The translations under genes and the position numbers were made by a program. Shown one piece after another: positions 47,437 through 58,399 of a DNA stretch of 64,000 bases (position 1 is the first letter of the stretch; each line of letters opens with the position of its first letter). The notes under the pieces were generated by a model that saw only the letters and a program-made list of their open reading frames with translations, was not told the DNA's origin and did no database searches. This stretch comes from Eutypa lata (lineage: Eukaryota > Ascomycota > Sordariomycetes > Xylariales > Diatrypaceae), in NCBI GenBank assembly GCA_022661535.1, contig JAKULF010000019.1:124001-188000 (forward strand), given 5' to 3'.

Positions 47437-49900
47437 ATGGTTTTAGTGATTTCCAGCAACAAAGTCAACAAAACCGCCCTCCACCCTGGTGGTGTAGAGT
47501 ATGTCATCTCCCTTCGACCCCGGTATAGATTTAGGTTCTGACTAGTATGACATTTAGGCCTCACCAAGAGAGGGAACACACCGAGCTAGAGGAGGAGTTG
47601 CACGAGAAGGCGCACATTGATTACGACAGAGTTGCCATTGTATGTCACAAGTCAACTCAAGACAATAAACTGTTCCTTTTGCTAATGACTCCAACAGATT
47701 CCCAACCCTTCTGTTGCCGCATTGTACGAAGATGCCCTAGTATACGAGATGGGCACCGCTATCTCTTCTTCTGGAGCATTGACAGCATACTCTGGAAAGA
47801 AGACCGGTCGATCACCCTCAGACAAGAGAATTGTCAAGGAACCCAGCTCAGAGAGTGACATCTGGTACGAATGAATTCCCAGACTTCGAAGTAACTTTGC
47901 CTACGTTGGTATATGAACTAACTTGACTCGAATAGGTGGGGACCTGTCAACAAGCCCATGGATCCCGATGTAAGAATAATCTCAATTTCTCAATCTTCTC
48001 TTTTTCTCCTGGGTACTCTTTACCCATCCATCCAGCCAGCAAATGTTGGTGTGGGCGCAACCTGAATCGTTTCGCACCAAATCCGATCACAAGCCCCGCG
48101 TTTCCGAATCATTCATCGTTACTGTTCAATTCCTTCAATTCTTGGCAGGCTTGAATGCTTTGAGGGGCAATGACATGTCGAATGTCACGCGACTCTCTGT
48201 GTTTTTTTCCAGCTAATTGTTGTCCGGCTATGATGCTGGAGCCAATGGTTGAAACTTTCAAGTAATTTGATGTCAAGGCTAGAGTTTTGGCGCTTCTAAA
48301 CCCCTGCCACTGGCGTCATTCACATGCAGCCTACAATTTGTTCCCCTCGGCTCCAGATGTGCCCCTCTCTCCCCCCTGTATTTGGTACCGGTTCCCCACA
48401 CGCCAATGCACTGAGCCGAAGTCTGCACTACCCGAACCCACATGCACTCCTATCCCCTTATTCCCCCCCCCCCCCTGCTATGCAAACCCGCATTCCGCAG
48501 CCAATGAGTCACCACTTATTAGTGATATTCGACTAACAAGATGTCCCCCTTTATAGGTATGGAAAATCAACAGAGAACGTGCTGTCGATTACTTGAACAC
48601 CCGCACGAGAATTTATGTTATCGATGGCTATGCCGGCTGGGATGAGAAGTATCGCATCCGGGTGCGAGTCATCTGTGCTCGTGCTTACCACGCTCTCTTC
48701 ATGCGAAACATGCTTATCCGCCCTTCCCGGGAAGAGCTTGAGCACTTCCACCCTGACTACACTATCTACAATGCCGGTACCTTCCCGGCCAACAGATATA
48801 CCGAAGGTATGACATCGGGAACCTCGGTCGCCATTAACTTTGCCGAAAAGGAAATGGTCATCCTCGGTACCGAGTATGCCGGTGAGATGAAGAAGGGTAT
48901 CTTCACCGTCTTGTTCTACGAGATGCCAATCAAGCACAACGTTTTGACTCTTCACTCGTCCGCCAACGAGGGTAAGAACGGGGATGTCACTCTGTTCTTC
49001 GGTCTATCGGGTACAGGCAAGACCACCTTGTCTGCGGATCCCCAACGCGCTCTTATTGGTGATGACGAACACTGCTGGAGTGAGCGGGGTGTTTTCAACA
49101 TCGAGGGTGGCTGTTACGCGAAGTGTGTTGGCCTCTCGGCCGAGAAGGAGCCGGATATTTTCGGCGCTATCCGCTTCGGTTCAGTCCTCGAGAACGTCGT
49201 CTTCGACCAGGAGACCCGTGTTGTAGACTACGACGATGCCACCCTGACCGAGAACACGAGATGCGCTTACCCCATCGAGTACATCAGCAACGCCAAGATT
49301 CCCTGCCTGTCAGAAAGCCACCCAAGCAACATCGTCTTGTTGACTTGCGACGCCCGGGGTGTTCTGCCGCCGATTTCCAAGCTCGACAGCGCGCAAACGA
49401 TGTTCCACTTCATCTCGGGTTACACCTCCAAAATGGCCGGTACCGAGGAGGGTGTAACTGAGCCCCAGGCTACCTTCTCGTCTTGCTTCGCCCAGCCATT
49501 CCTGGCTCTGCACCCTATGCGGTACGCTAAGATGCTGGCGGACAAGATCGAGAAGCACTCGGCGAATGCATGGCTGCTCAACACCGGCTGGGCTGGTGCT
49601 GGTTACATCCACGGTGGCAAGCGTTGTCCCCTGAAGTACACCCGTGCTATCCTCGATGCGATCCACTCCGGCGAGCTAGCGAAGGTCGAGTACGAGAACT
49701 ACGAAGTCTTCAACCTTCAGGTCCCCAAGACCTGCCCCGGTGTCCCCTCGGAGCTCCTCAATCCCCAGACCGCTTGGACTGCCGGCACGGATAGCTTCAA
49801 CGAGGAGGTCAAGAAGCTCGGCGGCCTGTTCGTCGAGAACTTCAAGAAGTACGAATCGGAGGCGACTCCTGACGTCCTGGCCGCCGGCCCCGTTGTTTAG
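47437..49900 (+). CDS. PCK1: Phosphoenolpyruvate carboxykinase (ATP)
   Basis: Exons are 47437-47498, 47558-47639, 47698-47864, 47936-47969 and 48557-49900, giving 562 residues. The joined N-terminus reads [17 protein letters not shown], then [19 protein letters not shown], as in fungal PEPCK. The ATP-type signature is complete: kinase P-loop [10 protein letters not shown] (264-273), the metal site IGDDEHCW, and the substrate segments SGKKTGRSP and [10 protein letters not shown]. The enzyme converts oxaloacetate and ATP to phosphoenolpyruvate, the committed step of gluconeogenesis on acetate, ethanol or amino acids, in the cytosol. Intron 4 is 587 bases, far longer than the other three (58-71 bases), and holds a run of 13 C. 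Exon 4 is only 34 bases. It is usually induced by gluconeogenic carbon sources and repressed by glucose. Confidence 0.97.
48463..48475 (+). repeat. Poly(C) run in PCK1 intron 4
   Basis: Thirteen consecutive C about 80 bases before the 3' splice site. It may act as part of an extended pyrimidine tract. Confidence 0.8.
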
Positions 49901-51791
49901 AATGAACATACATAGAGCATGGCGCTTCACGGCATCTTTTTGTTTTTCCTTCTTCTTGTTCTTGTTTCATAATTTTTTTATCTCTCATGATGGGCACGGG
50001 CATATTGATTGTTTTACGTTACATGACAAAAGAGACTGTGGGACACACGCGACCCACGGGATACTCTTATACATACAGGATACCACCTGGGGTTGGAAAA
50101 AAGAGGGCTCTGGGATGATAGGGAGAGAGCTTGGATGGAAGAAGAGAAGAGAAGCTTTCTTGTATTTACTGAGACGAAGACATTCGCTGGTTATTACTGC
50201 TGTACATAACCTGAAGGATAGTGCGACATGGGCATACTTAGGCGGAGGTGATGCTGCTGTTTCATCCATTGATTGATACAGTTTGGGCAGTTCAATAGAA
50301 AGAATTCCTATGTACATACATGGGGGTTTGATGGTGATAAATTGATATCAATTTTGCAAGTTTGACAGTTTTAATTGCCAATGCGTGAGATAGCCTCTAA
50401 GTGTTAATCAAGTAGGTATGTATGAAAGATAAGATCGCTCTGTTGTGATGGCAACCTAATTAACCCCAGTGGCCTAGGAGGGCAGATGAGGATAATTAAG
50501 TTGCCAAATTCCCACTGACGTTCCCTTCGCTACTACCAGGGTGGTCTCCGTGGTGTAGTGGTAAAGGTCAATTAGTCGCCAGAAAAACGGCGTGGTTTTT
50601 CGGTCGCAGGTTGCAGGTTCATCTTGTATTCCTGCGATTTTTTTGCCACTTTTTTCTTTCCTTTTCTTTTCTTTTCTCGTCCTCCTTCTGCCCTCTTTCA
50701 TCTGTAGTTCATCTATTTAAAACCCACCCTGTTCCTTGCTGCTTTCTTTCTTTCTTCTCTTTGTTCCTTCTCAATTTACCTTTTCCTCCTGCGCTCTTTT
50801 CTCTCTTCCCTCTCTGTTATTCCGCACAGATGGCAGTCGGCTGCAGGTAAGGACATTGATGGATTCCAGCACATTTGCTAAGGACCTAATTAGCATCTAC
50901 GAAATGTGACAAGAGGACCCAAGACAATAAAGAAAGAAATCAATATATTAACCCGCTTAGATACACATATAATTATATTGATACTCAAGGGATAATACCC
51001 ATACCTATTCCGCAGGAAGCTATCTTATTCCTTAGTTGCACCATACCAAGCGGCTAGTACCGTCATCCTAGAATTTCCAGGGACTCTCCCTTATCGCCTA
51101 AGTGATCCCCTATGTATTTTGCGAGCATAGTGCGAGCATAATGCACATGCTTATAAAAATATACTTCGTTGGGACATCCTTGTTTTATCCTTTCTTTGTT
51201 CTAGTTAGTAAGACATTTATCAACCCCAAGTTAAATATCTAACAACAATAGAATGGCTTGATGTCCCTTATTCGGGTAGTCTGCACTGCCACCAGTTTGA
51301 AATTCAACCTACGATATATCTAGGTAATTCGATGATAAATGGCCTTACTGTTAATCTTAAGCTGAAAACATTTATGAGAATCAGACTCCACTATCACAGT
51401 CTGTATACAAGCATACAATCCCTCTGACTATAATAAATGTCAGGATCTAAATCGCTATGGGCTGGAATGCATATACTACTATATGTGACTATATTGAGGC
51501 TACGCTAGATTAGGACTAGTGAATGTTTTCACTGTGGTCATAGCGCTGATATCAGGACAACTCCAGTCCATTGATTAGCGACTACCTGTTAGCCCCGCCA
51601 ATGATGCACATCTTTAGTAGCTTGAAGGGAGCCGCACAAGGCTAGAGAACAACGACAACCCAAGATATATTCACTTGCATTTGCATTTCTACCCAATTAC
51701 ATTAAATTATTCATACTTAGACAAGTCGCATCGCAAGCCCAGGTAACAACTTCCTAGTATGCTGTTAGGTCAACGATGACAAAGAGTGAAA
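49901..51791. other. Intergenic with tRNA-like sequence
   Basis: Starts with the PCK1 3' UTR. A tRNA-like sequence sits at about 50543-50644, followed by a long CT-rich stretch to 50820. The rest is A+T-rich with no gene. The right end is the PAN2 promoter. Confidence 0.5.
50543..50644 (+). ncRNA. tRNA-like sequence, probably a relic
   Basis: GTGGTGTAGTGGTAA (50550-50564) is a good tRNA D-arm/A-box. About 50 bases on, a GCAGG/CCTGC stem resembles a T-arm whose loop (TTCATCTTGTATT) is 6 bases too long. A strong GAAAAAC/GTTTTTC hairpin lies between, and a run of T follows as in a Pol III terminator. The acceptor stem does not pair. I take it for a tRNA pseudogene or a tRNA-derived RNA. Confidence 0.22.
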
Positions 51792-54700
51792 ATGGATGGA
51801 GATTGGGACGAGGTCAGTTGAACTACAAAGTGCGAACCCCACGAAGATATGATACCAGGGTTCTATTTCTATTTCCAGATCTATTCAACCCGAAGACCTT
51901 GGTCTACTGTGGTTACTTAGCTGACCTTCTTCTCTACAGGTTGCCCGAATACCTCTGCCCCCGCCGGGCCTTCGAGCCTTGCCAACGCCCGTCACGACCT
52001 TAGCATTTGATACGAGCCAGGAGCTATTATGGATTGGGAACGAATATGTACGAGCTAGCTCACTCATGAAATACCTATTCATCATAACTTGACTGACGGC
52101 GTTTTAAAAGGGGCGCGTATCCTCATTTTACGGCACCGAACTACAGCCGTATACTTCTTTCAAGGCGCATACTTCCCAAGATGGCCAGGTTCGACAGCTA
52201 CTCTTCAATGACAAGGGGGTTATCACGTTGGGTTCTCATAGCGTACATATGGCCCTGAGAAGAGGTCCGCCTTTATGGTCCATTAGGTGAGCATAAACCT
52301 ATTTACAACCTCCCTACAGCCGAGCTGTTATACTCATTGGTGATCTCGATAGGCATGAAGACATGAAGGAGCTACGGTGTATGAGTTTTACATCCAAAGG
52401 GACGGCCGAGATTTTAGTCGCTGGTGAACAGGACAAGATGTTCGTCATTGATATAAATAAGGGTGAAGTGACGAAACAGGTATGAACACCGACTTAGGGT
52501 TACACTAGCCGCGTTACATTGCTAACCATTGCTATGTAGCTACCAACAGAGCACAAGTACAAGTTTATGAGGAGAAGCCGATACATCTGTGCTGCCACTG
52601 CCACTGGTGCCGTCCACATATTGGACCCTATTACCTTCAAGGTCGTTAAAGTCTGGAATGCCCACTCGGCAGGGATCAACGACATGGACGCCCAACACGA
52701 CTTCATAGTCACATGTGGCTTCTCCCTTAGGCAGCAGGGCAACTACATGCTAGATCCTTTAGTAAACGTCTTTGATCTCAAGAATATGATATCGATGCCC
52801 CCTCTCCCTTTCCCGGCTGGTGCTGCTTATGTGCGGATGCACCCTCGAATGTCCACTACTAGCATCGTCATGTCTCATATGGGCCAAATGCATGTCGTCG
52901 ATCTGATGAATCCGAACACAAGCAATGTTCGTCAGGCCAACAGCTTATATTGCTCTCACGTCGAGATTGCTCCATCAGGTGAAGCCATTGCTCTTGCCGA
53001 TGGAGAATATAATATCCATCTTTGGGGCTCACGAACCAAAATTCATTTTGCTGAATTTGCCACGCCAGTCGAGTTTGCTGATGCTGCGGAGCCTACACCT
53101 CAACTTGACTGGAATCCTGACACGTGAGTTTCTGTCTTAGCCAAGGGTGGAAATTGATACTGACCCCAGGCTAGACCTCTAAGTTCTGTTGGTATGCCAT
53201 ATTATAGGGAAGTGTTGCTATCAGCATGGCCAAACAACATTGCAATAACGGAGGTAGGGGCTCCTCCAATGAAAATTGACCAACCAGTTTTCGCTGGTCT
53301 TCAAGAAAGGGACTGGGGTTTCTTTGGTAAGAATACCCGAACTCTACGAAGGAACCAAGTGGAGAACACTCGCACCGCCGCCGAGAATACGCAGAGTACA
53401 TTGAAGCCACCTAAGTTCTTAAGTGAGAAAGCAAGAGAACTGGCCAAGTCGCCTGCCGGTACTCCACCCCCTGAAGAAGCTATTCCGGAGATTCCCTTGG
53501 TTGTGTCGGACAGCAAGCTCGAAAGTCATAAGGTAGATGTTCCTGAAATGTATCAGAACATTGAGATCAAGTACAGCAAATTTGGAATTGATGATTTCGA
53601 TTTTGGGTAAGTGACTAAACTGACTTAACGTCCTCGTACATTCTTCAGCTGATCTCAAACAGTTACTTCAACAAGACACAATACTCCGGGTTGCAAAATC
53701 ATATTGTCAACGCATATGCCAACTCTCTGTTGCAAATCATGCATTACACTCCCCTAATACGGAACACTGCCCTGCAGCATGCTGCAACAGCCTGCGTTGA
53801 CGAACTCTGTATTCTTTGCGAGCTGGGTTTTCTATTCGACATGCTTTATAAAGCGGAAGGAGATGCTTGTCAGGCATCGAATTTCACCAAAACCCTAAGT
53901 TGTCATAGTGAAGGTGAGTGTTCCAATGTGAAAAGTCTGTGTAATGTTTAAGCTAATTGCTCGGAAGCGGCCCGCCTTGGATTGCTTGAGGAAGAGCCTC
54001 ATGCATCTCGCACTACAATGTTGCAGCAATTGACCAGGTTTCTTACTGGTAGAATGGATCAAAATCATAGATCTATGTTCCCCCAATCTTCATCTATCGA
54101 GGAGGTAAGTCATTTGTCTCAGTGGCCAAGAATACCTGCTTACGTTCCAAGCTTTTCCAAACATCCGCAGTGAGTTCTATACAATGTTTGAACTGCAAGA
54201 GCGAGACCACAAAACTCGACCCCACTATGGTGAACGAACTGCTTTATCCAACCAATGTAAGTATAGGTTCTTATTAGCCACATATAACCCGTCGAAGTTA
54301 ACCTATATGTAGAAGCCTGGTGTTAGGAACCCCAGAGCCCCACGGACAACTTTCTCTCAAGTCCTCAAGATGAGCATTGAGAGAGAAAAGATGAACAAGG
54401 GATGGTGCAATAACTGTCATAGATATCAGACTTTAGCCACTCGCAAGACCATTCATACTGTGCCAGGGGTACTAATGCTGAACACCGCCATAACAAATAG
54501 CGAACATCGACGGCTGTGGGCTACTCCTGGATGGCTCCCTGAAGAGATCGGCATAATTGTCGACAATGGGCAGTTCTTTTGTTTTGAAGGGGAAGATTTG
54601 AAGCTGCATTTACAACGCGGTATCCACAACATCACAGTGTATTCTTTGACGGGCTTGACGGTAAATATCGAAGGGGGCCAGCAGCAACGATCACACCTGG

Positions 54701-55884
54701 TCGCCATGGCTAACGGTAAGATCTATGTGGTCTATTAGCAGCACAGGTTCACCTGCTAACGTACTGAACAGTCGCGCACTCGGCTCCTGAAGCTCCAGGA
54801 AAAAGCCACTGGTACTTTTTCAACGACTTCTATGTCAAGCCAATATCGTCGGAAGAAGCGTTGACTTTTAACACATCTTGGAAGACACCGTCAGTCCTCA
54901 CATATCAACTAAAGGCAGCAAATAACCACATAGATTCCGGCTGGAAGCAACATCTTGACCCACGGCTGCTTTACCTCGATCTTCAGTGAGTACTTCGACC
55001 TGTATACCAAAAGAAAGAGTGCTAACGTTGTTATTATCAGACCTGACAGACCGGACAAGACGTATCAAACCTTGGATCCACAGACTGAGGCTGTTGGACC
55101 TAATACTATTATAGCAATTGACACGGAATTTGTCCAAGTCTCCCAGCCAGAAGTTGAGATGAATTCAGATGGTGAACGGAAGATCATTAGACCAACTGTA
55201 CATGCGCTCGCCCGAACCTCGATCATCCGAGGGGGTGGCATGGACGAAGGAGTCCCATTCATCGATGATTACATTACTATCAAGGAGAAGGTAGTTGATT
55301 ATCTTACATCCTATTCAGGCATCACACCAGAAGACCTTGACCCTCAGACCGCGCATCAACGAGGCCACAACCTCGTCCCCTTGAAAATTGCTTACAAGAA
55401 AATCTGGATTTTGCTTAATCTCGGGTGCAAGTTTCTGGGTCATGGTCTGAAGCAGGACTTCCGCGTCATCAACATACACGTGCCGAAGTCCCAAGTCATT
55501 GACACTAGCGACATATTTTTTATCAAGGAACGATTGCGAAAGCTCAGTTTGCAGTTCCTTGCCCATACCCTCCTCAAGGAGGACATTCAACAGGAGACAC
55601 ACGATTCCATTGAGGACGCCAGGACAGCCTTGAGGCTCTACAGGAAGTACCAGGAGTTCCAGGAAGCAGGCATTCTTGAGACGATGCTGCAAGAGATATA
55701 CTTCAAGGGTGTGGCATCAGGGTTCAAACCGCCATCCAAAGGCGGTCAAAATGTCCCGAGAACCGACACGCCGCCAGTAGATGGGCCCACAACACCCATT
55801 AGGAAGGCGATCGGAGTTGGTCCAGCCAGTTCGGTGGGGTCGCCACCGACCTGGACTCCCGGCAGGGGTTCAAATTTAAGGTAG
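51792..55884 (+). CDS. PAN2: Pan2, catalytic subunit of the Pan2-Pan3 deadenylase
   Basis: Twelve exons: 51792-51812, 51940-52047, 52111-52286, 52353-52479, 52540-53123, 53175-53606, 53663-53913, 53968-54104, 54152-54256, 54313-54715, 54772-54985 and 55041-55884, giving 1133 residues. The protein begins MDGDWDEVARIPLPPPG. A WD40 propeller follows (LLWIGNEYGRVSSFYGTEL; HILDPITFKVVKVWNAHS). A linker leads to the inactive ubiquitin-hydrolase-like domain (YSGLQNHIVNAYANSLLQ, IQCLNCKSETT, GWCNNC). The C-terminal RNase D/DEDD exonuclease has D880/E882 in AIDTEFVQ, GHGLKQDFRVI and HDSIEDARTA. Pan2-Pan3 shortens mRNA poly(A) tails in a Pab1-dependent manner. Introns are 47-127 bases. The exon 8/9 join (acceptor at 54151) was chosen because it restores LFQTSAVSSIQC. 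Confidence 0.95.
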
Positions 55885-57086
55885 CTCGGACAAAAAAAGC
55901 GACCATTCCCGCCCCAACTTTCGGGAGCTACCGAGTATGAAAACTATGTTCTAAGAATAGTTCAGATGGGCCCAGTGTTCCGAGAAGACCGGCACCCACA
56001 CGCCGAGCTTAAATTTGCCCTAACCTACGAAGTAGTCATTATGCACTTTAGTGCTTAACTGTTCTCATCGCGAGCGTTGCTCAATATTATAGAGAAGTTG
56101 ATTGAGGTTGTTTCGTGACGGCAATAATAGTCAACTGAGTTGACCAGCATTCCGACTCGTAGCGATAGGGATCGGTTTATAATTAGATGGATGTGGATTC
56201 TTCTAGTAAATAAGTCTATCCATCAGACTAGCCGCAATAGTGTGAAGATGCTACGTTGCTTCATAGTGTCTTACGTGCTGTGCCGCTTCTTATATGAGGA
56301 CGTCGCCATGTTCTTATATTCACGAAAACTGGAATGAAATTGGCAGGCCATAGTCATCCCTTAAGTACAATGCAGAGAACTAAACAAGCATAACACTAAA
56401 ATAAAAGGCTAACCTCAGCTTTAAGGCAGCCGCTAGATTGACATTAAAAAAAGGTCCCTGGCGGTCCGACAACTTACTCTAAAGTCCGGATCGCTATGGG
56501 GAGATGCTGACATGTCATGCTATGCATAGTTAGACTCACCTTCCCAAAACTACTATAATACGTAACGAAGCACTGGTAACCTTCCTATTTGACATTTCGT
56601 CTTACGCGATGAGAATCCGCAGTAACCATCTAAAAGATGTTTCAAGCTCATAGGTTTTGTGCGTCTGAAACCACAATTTGCCTTTTTCTATCATCTTTCT
56701 AGAACTCAGGCTACCTAGTTACTTACATATTAGTCTTTAGGGCTTACAGCTGGTACAGCCTGACCATGCCACAAACAGCCTCAGCTGCCCGTTTCGCAAC
56801 CATGATGCTGTCGATCATCATATAGCCTTACTACACATGGCCGCCAATGGCTACACATTGCGAACAGGGCAAGCGGCGCGGCTTCAGCCGTGGGAAAGAC
56901 GTCCTGTGTCACGGTTAGATAAATAGCGGCCGTTGGAACTCTAAAAGGAGAAAATGAAAGAGCTCATCATCATCCCAGCAAGTTACACAACAAGCCATCA
57001 TCATCATCGTCATCAATCAACATCCAAAATCATCACAATCTTTTCACCGCTTACTCACTCACCCACACAACAACCCACAACCAAAA
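55885..57086. other. Intergenic, no gene seen
   Basis: PAN2 3' flank, then A+T-rich spacer and the promoter of the small secreted protein. The leader just before 57087 is rich in CATCAT and ACAA. No RNA gene found. Confidence 0.55.
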
Positions 57087-57559
57087 ATGCAGTTCACCGC
57101 CATCCTCGCCCTCGCCGTCGGCGCCAGTGCCATGGTCGTCCAGCGCCAGAACGAGACCATCGCCACGATCGACGTGTACAACTTCTCGACCTGCGACGTC
57201 GACTCGGTCGCCAGCTACGAGATCACCGCGGACAGCAACTGCGTCAACTTCGAGGTCGGCTACGGCTCTGCCAGCTACGAGCTTGCCAGCGGCGGCGACG
57301 ATATGCTTCGTAAGTTTTTTTCTTTTTTTTTTTTTTTTTGCTTTTCTTCCATTATCTACTACTACCACTTTACTATTTTAAGTGGATATAACATAAAATA
57401 AGAACTAACCATATCCCATTTATAGTCGCCGTCTTCACCGAGAAGGACTGCGGTGGCGAGGTCAAGGTCACCGGCCCCACCGGCTGCGCCGACAACACCA
57501 GCGGTAACGCCATCTGGTCCGCTGGTCTTGTCGCCAACCCGGCTGCCAAGAAGGCTTAA
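57087..57559 (+). CDS. Small secreted cysteine protein
   Basis: Exons are 57087-57309 and 57426-57559, giving 118 residues. The first 15 residues (MQFTAILALAVGASA) form a signal peptide. The mature chain has four Cys (FSTCDVD, DSNCVNF, EKDCGGE, TGCADN), which could make two disulfides, and sequons NETI and NFST. It ends in AKKA. The start has a good context (AAAAATGC). The 116-base intron contains a long T run. Small secreted Cys proteins of this kind include candidate effectors and cell-surface proteins of plant-associated fungi. No specific family was recognised, so the function is open. Confidence 0.85.
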
Positions 57560-58399
57560 GTGAGAGGATGATGATGGTGATCAGATCATTGTCTCGCTCG
57601 GTGATTTTGAGGAGACGGGACCAGAAAAAAAACCTTCTAGTAGTCGAAGGAGGACTCTGTATATATGAACTAGAGGTAGGAGGGGGTAAAAATGCATTAG
57701 CGGTCGGTTTCGATGTGTACATATTCTTGAGGCCTATTTTTGCATATACATACATACACACATATAGCACTTGGTTAGTCCGCTCGAGTCTTGGAAAGAG
57801 TTGGCTGTAAATATTTGTCACACTCTCACAATTCTGCACCATTCTGAGGAATAAATGTATAATTGCAAATCTATAATGTTATATATGCTTAAAGCTCTAA
57901 AATAACCTAGCTAGAAGTTTCTTTCATCTACATGGCGCAATTGTTGGATTTTCACGGCTTTCCACCCCTTACTTACGTACCTACGATAAGTACAATACAT
58001 ATCTTGGCATTAAAAATCCTGCAGCCAGCCTCAGGCCCGCCTAAATATGTAGGCCGCTCCAGGCTACAAGCGGTCCGGTGTCAAGACTTGTGATACCTAC
58101 CTAGTAGTTAGGTACCTACCTAAGGGAAGTTAAGAGGTAGACGGGGGTCATTTGTTCGGTTAGGCAACTTTATCATGGGCCCATAATAGGCGACAGTCCG
58201 TAGGCAGCATAGGGGAAGGAAACTCCCAGTACAAGACCGGGAAACTTGTGAAATATATAATTGAACGTCGCTCGCTCGTTGCTCTCCGGCTCAGATGCCT
58301 CTCTCTTTCTCCAGGGCACGCAGGATACCGCTCAACACCACGCTACCACGGCGGAATTACTACTACTTAAGAAGGAAACCCCCAGCACCACCCATCACA
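57560..58399. other. Intergenic, no gene seen
   Basis: Contains the 3' UTR of the secreted-protein gene and several TAGGTA/ACCTA-type short repeats near 58090-58125, common in sordariomycete spacers. No supported gene. Confidence 0.55.
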
